A stretch of DNA of 44,310 nucleotides, from contig JAQSXU010000053.1 in assembly GCA_029256485.1 (NCBI GenBank), forward strand, positions 1 to 44,310, given 5' to 3'. Positions 42,439 to 44,310 of the stretch are shown piece by piece (the first letter of the stretch is position 1; each line of letters opens with the position of its first letter). This DNA is from Clostridiaceae bacterium (GTDB lineage: Bacteria; Bacillota_A; Clostridia; Clostridiales; Clostridiaceae). A program made the translations under genes and the position numbers. The notes beneath the pieces were generated by a model. The model saw only the letters and a list, made by a program, of their open reading frames with translations. It did not search any database and was not told the origin of the DNA.

Positions 42439-42486
42439 TCTAATCCGTCACAACTAAAAACGCCACAAACTTTTATTGCTTGTGAC
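42439..42486 (-). repeat. 48-bp terminator-like repeat, copy 3
   Basis: Identical to copy 1 except in the last part of the stem (TTGCTTGTGAC instead of TTGTTTGTGAC). It lies about 90 bases after the stop of the choline-binding-repeat protein gene, beyond that gene's own terminator (42502-42535). The second hairpin block is not present beside it. Confidence 0.88.
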
Positions 42487-42501
42487 TCTTAATAAAAATA
42501 G

Positions 42502-42535
42502 AGTCTATCTATTGTAAATTTACGATAAATAGACT
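42502..42535 (-). terminator. Terminator of choline-binding-repeat protein gene
   Basis: AGTCTAT and ATAGACT, extended by TTGTAAA/TTTACGA pairing with small mismatches, form a hairpin on the minus strand followed by CTATTTTTATT. It starts about 40 bases after the stop codon. Confidence 0.8.
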
Positions 42536-42576
42536 TTAATTTTGTATTATAATGGGATTTCTGGCGAGTCAATCAT

Positions 42577-43818
42577 TTAAAATTCATAGGGTATAAAAAG
42601 CCAATATTGCAGTTTATGTGCTTCCAGAAGTAATGCTTCAGCATTTTTTACCTTAGTGTCTGCAGCAGTTATTCTTGTTTGAAATGCATCTTGATCTGCA
42701 ACAGTTAATACATTGACATGAATAACTGCCCTGGCTGCTATTACCGCATCAATTTTCTCCTGAGTTGAAAGGTCTGCTGCTGCTGCTTCATATGCTGATA
42801 GATTCTTTTCTGCTGTTGCTTTTAAGTCTACATAAGTCTTAGTTGCATCTATAGCTGATTGAGCATTTTTTACCTTAGTATCTGCATCAATTATTCTCAT
42901 TGAGAATGCATTATAATCCGAACTAGATAAATCATTAAGTAATCCATCAGTATATGTACCAAAAAATATTGCTGATTTAGCCACCTTTGCCGCATCAACT
43001 AATTCTTGAGTTGATAAATCACCCTTTGTTAATCCTTCGAATACTGACACTTTGTTTTCTACCTGACTTATTAAGTTAGCATAATCTGGGCTTTCACCAA
43101 CTATAACAGCAGAGATTGCATATGCATTTGGTCCATTTTTATAGCCTGATGGAAGTTTATAATCACCAGTAATTGTATATCCTCCCGGTCTTCTTTCGTT
43201 ATAAAAATCATCCAATCTCCATGTTACTGCAACATCTTTACTTGTTCCGTTGCTTAAATTTAATGTAACCGTTGCTGGTAAAATAACATTATTCCAAGCT
43301 GTTCCGAATGCTACGTTTACATCCTTAGTACTCACTGAATTAACAATAATAAAATGCTGCGGTATTGAAGTTATCCATGCTCCATTGGCATTTACAGTAT
43401 ATCCATCTGGTGTTATTGTATTTACTGCCAAATCTCCATCAGAATTTAAGTAGTACCACTTACCTCCAGTTAAAACCCAATCTGTTGCCATATCACCATT
43501 AGGTTTTAAATAGTACCATTTACCATTATAAGAGAGCCAACCTGTTATCATATCTCCGGCAGATTTTAAATAATACCATTTATTATTATATGTAATCCAA
43601 CCTGTTGCCATATCTCCGTCAGATTTTAAGTAGTACCATTTACCTTCATATAAAACCCAACCTGCTGCCTTGCTACCATTAATATAGTAGTTCCATATTG
43701 AACCAATTTGTTGCCACCCATTAGCACCATCTGCATTTACTGTACTTTGAGAAAAACCTAAAGTACCAATTACCATGAAAGCACTTAATAAAATTGATAT
43801 AGTTTTCTTATTAAACAA
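42577..43818 (-). CDS. Secreted choline-binding-repeat (CW) protein
   Basis: 413 residues, exported: signal peptide KKTISILLSAFMVIGTLGFS, then SQSTVNADG. Residues about 34-140 are five or six cell-wall-binding repeats of the PF01473 type (GWQQIGSIWNYYINGSKAAG, GWVLYEGKWYYLKSDGDMAT, GWITYNNKWYYLKSAGDMIT and so on), which bind choline or related wall groups. Next comes an Ig-like bacterial domain (VNVAFGTAWNNVILPATVTL), then two helical repeats (DYANLISQVENKVSVFEGLT and onward) sharing the pattern DLSTQE(L/K)(V/I)DA and TAADTKVKNAE. No enzyme domain is seen, so it is likely a surface-attached adhesin or scaffold. The start is TTG (43816-43818), behind GGGGG. Confidence 0.87.
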   Translation of the reverse strand: MFNKKTISILLSAFMVIGTLGFSQSTVNADGANGWQQIGSIWNYYINGSKAAGWVLYEGKWYYLKSDGDMATGWITYNNKWYYLKSAGDMITGWLSYNGKWYYLKPNGDMATDWVLTGGKWYYLNSDGDLAVNTITPDGYTVNANGAWITSIPQHFIIVNSVSTKDVNVAFGTAWNNVILPATVTLNLSNGTSKDVAVTWRLDDFYNERRPGGYTITGDYKLPSGYKNGPNAYAISAVIVGESPDYANLISQVENKVSVFEGLTKGDLSTQELVDAAKVAKSAIFFGTYTDGLLNDLSSSDYNAFSMRIIDADTKVKNAQSAIDATKTYVDLKATAEKNLSAYEAAAADLSTQEKIDAVIAARAVIHVNVLTVADQDAFQTRITAADTKVKNAEALLLEAHKLQYWLFIPYEF

Positions 43819-43937
43819 TTATGTTTCCCCCTAAAATATTATTTCGCATAGATAAAGTATTCCATAACTTTTTTTCATTTTTTAAATATGATATACCTCC
43901 TATTTGATTCTCAAAAATTGTAACTACTATTCAATGT

Positions 43938-44046
43938 TACCACTTTTTAACATAAAAATAAAGATTAGGTATTATCCAATCTTTATTCATGTAAGTTATC
44001 TAATCCGTCACAACTAAAAACGCCACAAGCTTTTATTGCTTGTGAC
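43938..44046 (-). repeat. Repeat block 4: two hairpins plus promoter-like end
   Basis: Second full copy of the block at 41492-41599. It contains the 48-bp repeat copy 4 (43999-44046, with GCTTTTATTGCTTGTGAC), hairpin AAAGATTAGG...CCAATCTTT (43960-43984) and, on the minus strand, TTAAAAAGTGG followed by TAACAT. It ends the radical SAM gene transcript (stop 31 bases away) and leads toward the choline-binding-repeat protein gene 120 bases downstream. Its -10 hexamer is poorer than that of block 2. Confidence 0.82.
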
Positions 44047-44076
44047 GATTAATGAGAATATTATGTATAAGCATTA

Positions 44077-44310
44077 TTAAATATTTATTAATGCATTTGA
44101 AATTTCCCCTAGTCTTACATCAGTTATGCCAAGTTTTTTCTTAAATCTTTCATCTTCCATTCTTGCAATGATTATCTTGTTGGGGGATATTTCCTTAATA
44201 ATATTTTTTAACTTCTGAATTGATTCTTCATCATCGTTATAGCCCTTAATGATAGTAATTTCAAATATAAATTTCCCTTTGTATTGTTTATTAAAGGAAA
44301 CCATGTTTGA
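44077..44310 (-). CDS. Radical SAM enzyme, C-terminal fragment
   Basis: The reading frame stays open to the right edge of the window (Ser-Lys before the first Met), so only the C-terminal 77 residues are seen: VSFNKQYKGKFIFEITIIKG, then YNDDEESIQKLKNIIKEISP, then ERFKKKLGITDVRLGEISNA. The KGYND and EESIQKLKNIIKEISPNKI pattern is that of the last barrel strands and helices of radical SAM proteins; the cysteine cluster lies outside the window. Substrate unknown. The stop is followed by repeat block 4, which acts as its terminator. Confidence 0.7.
   Translation of the reverse strand, partial: SNMVSFNKQYKGKFIFEITIIKGYNDDEESIQKLKNIIKEISPNKIIIARMEDERFKKKLGITDVRLGEISNALINI

Noticed and set aside
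39854..44046. 48-bp repeats as integron attC sites or a CRISPR array
   Set aside because: Spacing is 0.8-1.7 kb with full genes between, so not CRISPR. No integrase gene is visible and no paired RYYYAAC/GTTRRRY core sites were found; terminator structure explains them better.

Overview
The window comes from a low-G+C, endospore-forming, motile Firmicute, most probably Clostridium sensu stricto. The evidence is the strong A+T bias, AGGAGG-type ribosome sites, a clostridial-style flagellar operon with a FliR-FlhB fusion, and spore or sporulation genes (two CotF-type coat genes, a Spo0E-like phosphatase, an SspH-type SASP). No rRNA, tRNA, CRISPR array, phage module or intact insertion sequence was seen.

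Region 1 (1-21.4 kb, minus strand) is a flagellar biosynthesis operon read right to left: flgB, flgC, fliE, fliF, fliG, fliH, fliI, fliJ, fliK, flgD, a hook-operon protein, flgE, flbD, fliL, fliO, fliP, fliQ, fliR-flhB, flhA, flhF, flhG, a PilZ/YcgR-type c-di-GMP receptor, and the start of fliA (sigma-28). Rod, export gate, ATPase complex, MS ring, hook and placement GTPases are thus in one unit. motA/motB are absent between flbD and fliL, where they lie in several related operons. The flgE-flbD gap instead holds about 480 bp of hairpin-bearing repeats. Upstream lies a separate flagellin gene with its own sigma-28 promoter. Many starts in this block are TTG or GTG, chosen here from Shine-Dalgarno spacing.

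Region 2 (21.5-29.4 kb): galU on the plus strand, two small spore-coat genes, a Spo0E-like gene, a possible C-rich small RNA, and a five-gene oligopeptide ABC transporter operon (oppB-oppC-oppD-oppF-oppA, minus strand).

Region 3 (29.8-37.7 kb, minus strand): a soluble TPR-GGDEF diguanylate cyclase; a broken 4Fe-4S/FMN-binding membrane protein next to another copy of the hairpin repeat; an MFS exporter; and a compact cluster TetR - E2/CAT-like acyltransferase - UbiA prenyltransferase - AraC regulator leading into the MFS gene, with a good sigma-A promoter and overlapping palindromic operators. This cluster is the best candidate for an undescribed pathway. An alpha/beta hydrolase follows.

Region 4 (37.9-44.3 kb) is accessory: a relic of a DHA2-type MFS transporter, an SspH-type SASP, an ANT(6)-type aminoglycoside adenylyltransferase, small membrane proteins, a double-GNAT acetyltransferase, a CD3324-family small regulator behind a 33-codon ORF with a long inverted repeat, a DUF3784 membrane protein, a secreted choline-binding-repeat protein and the C-terminal end of a radical SAM enzyme. 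Four copies of a 48-bp repeat lie 3' of minus-strand genes here. Two of them extend into a block that combines two hairpins with an extended -10 promoter.
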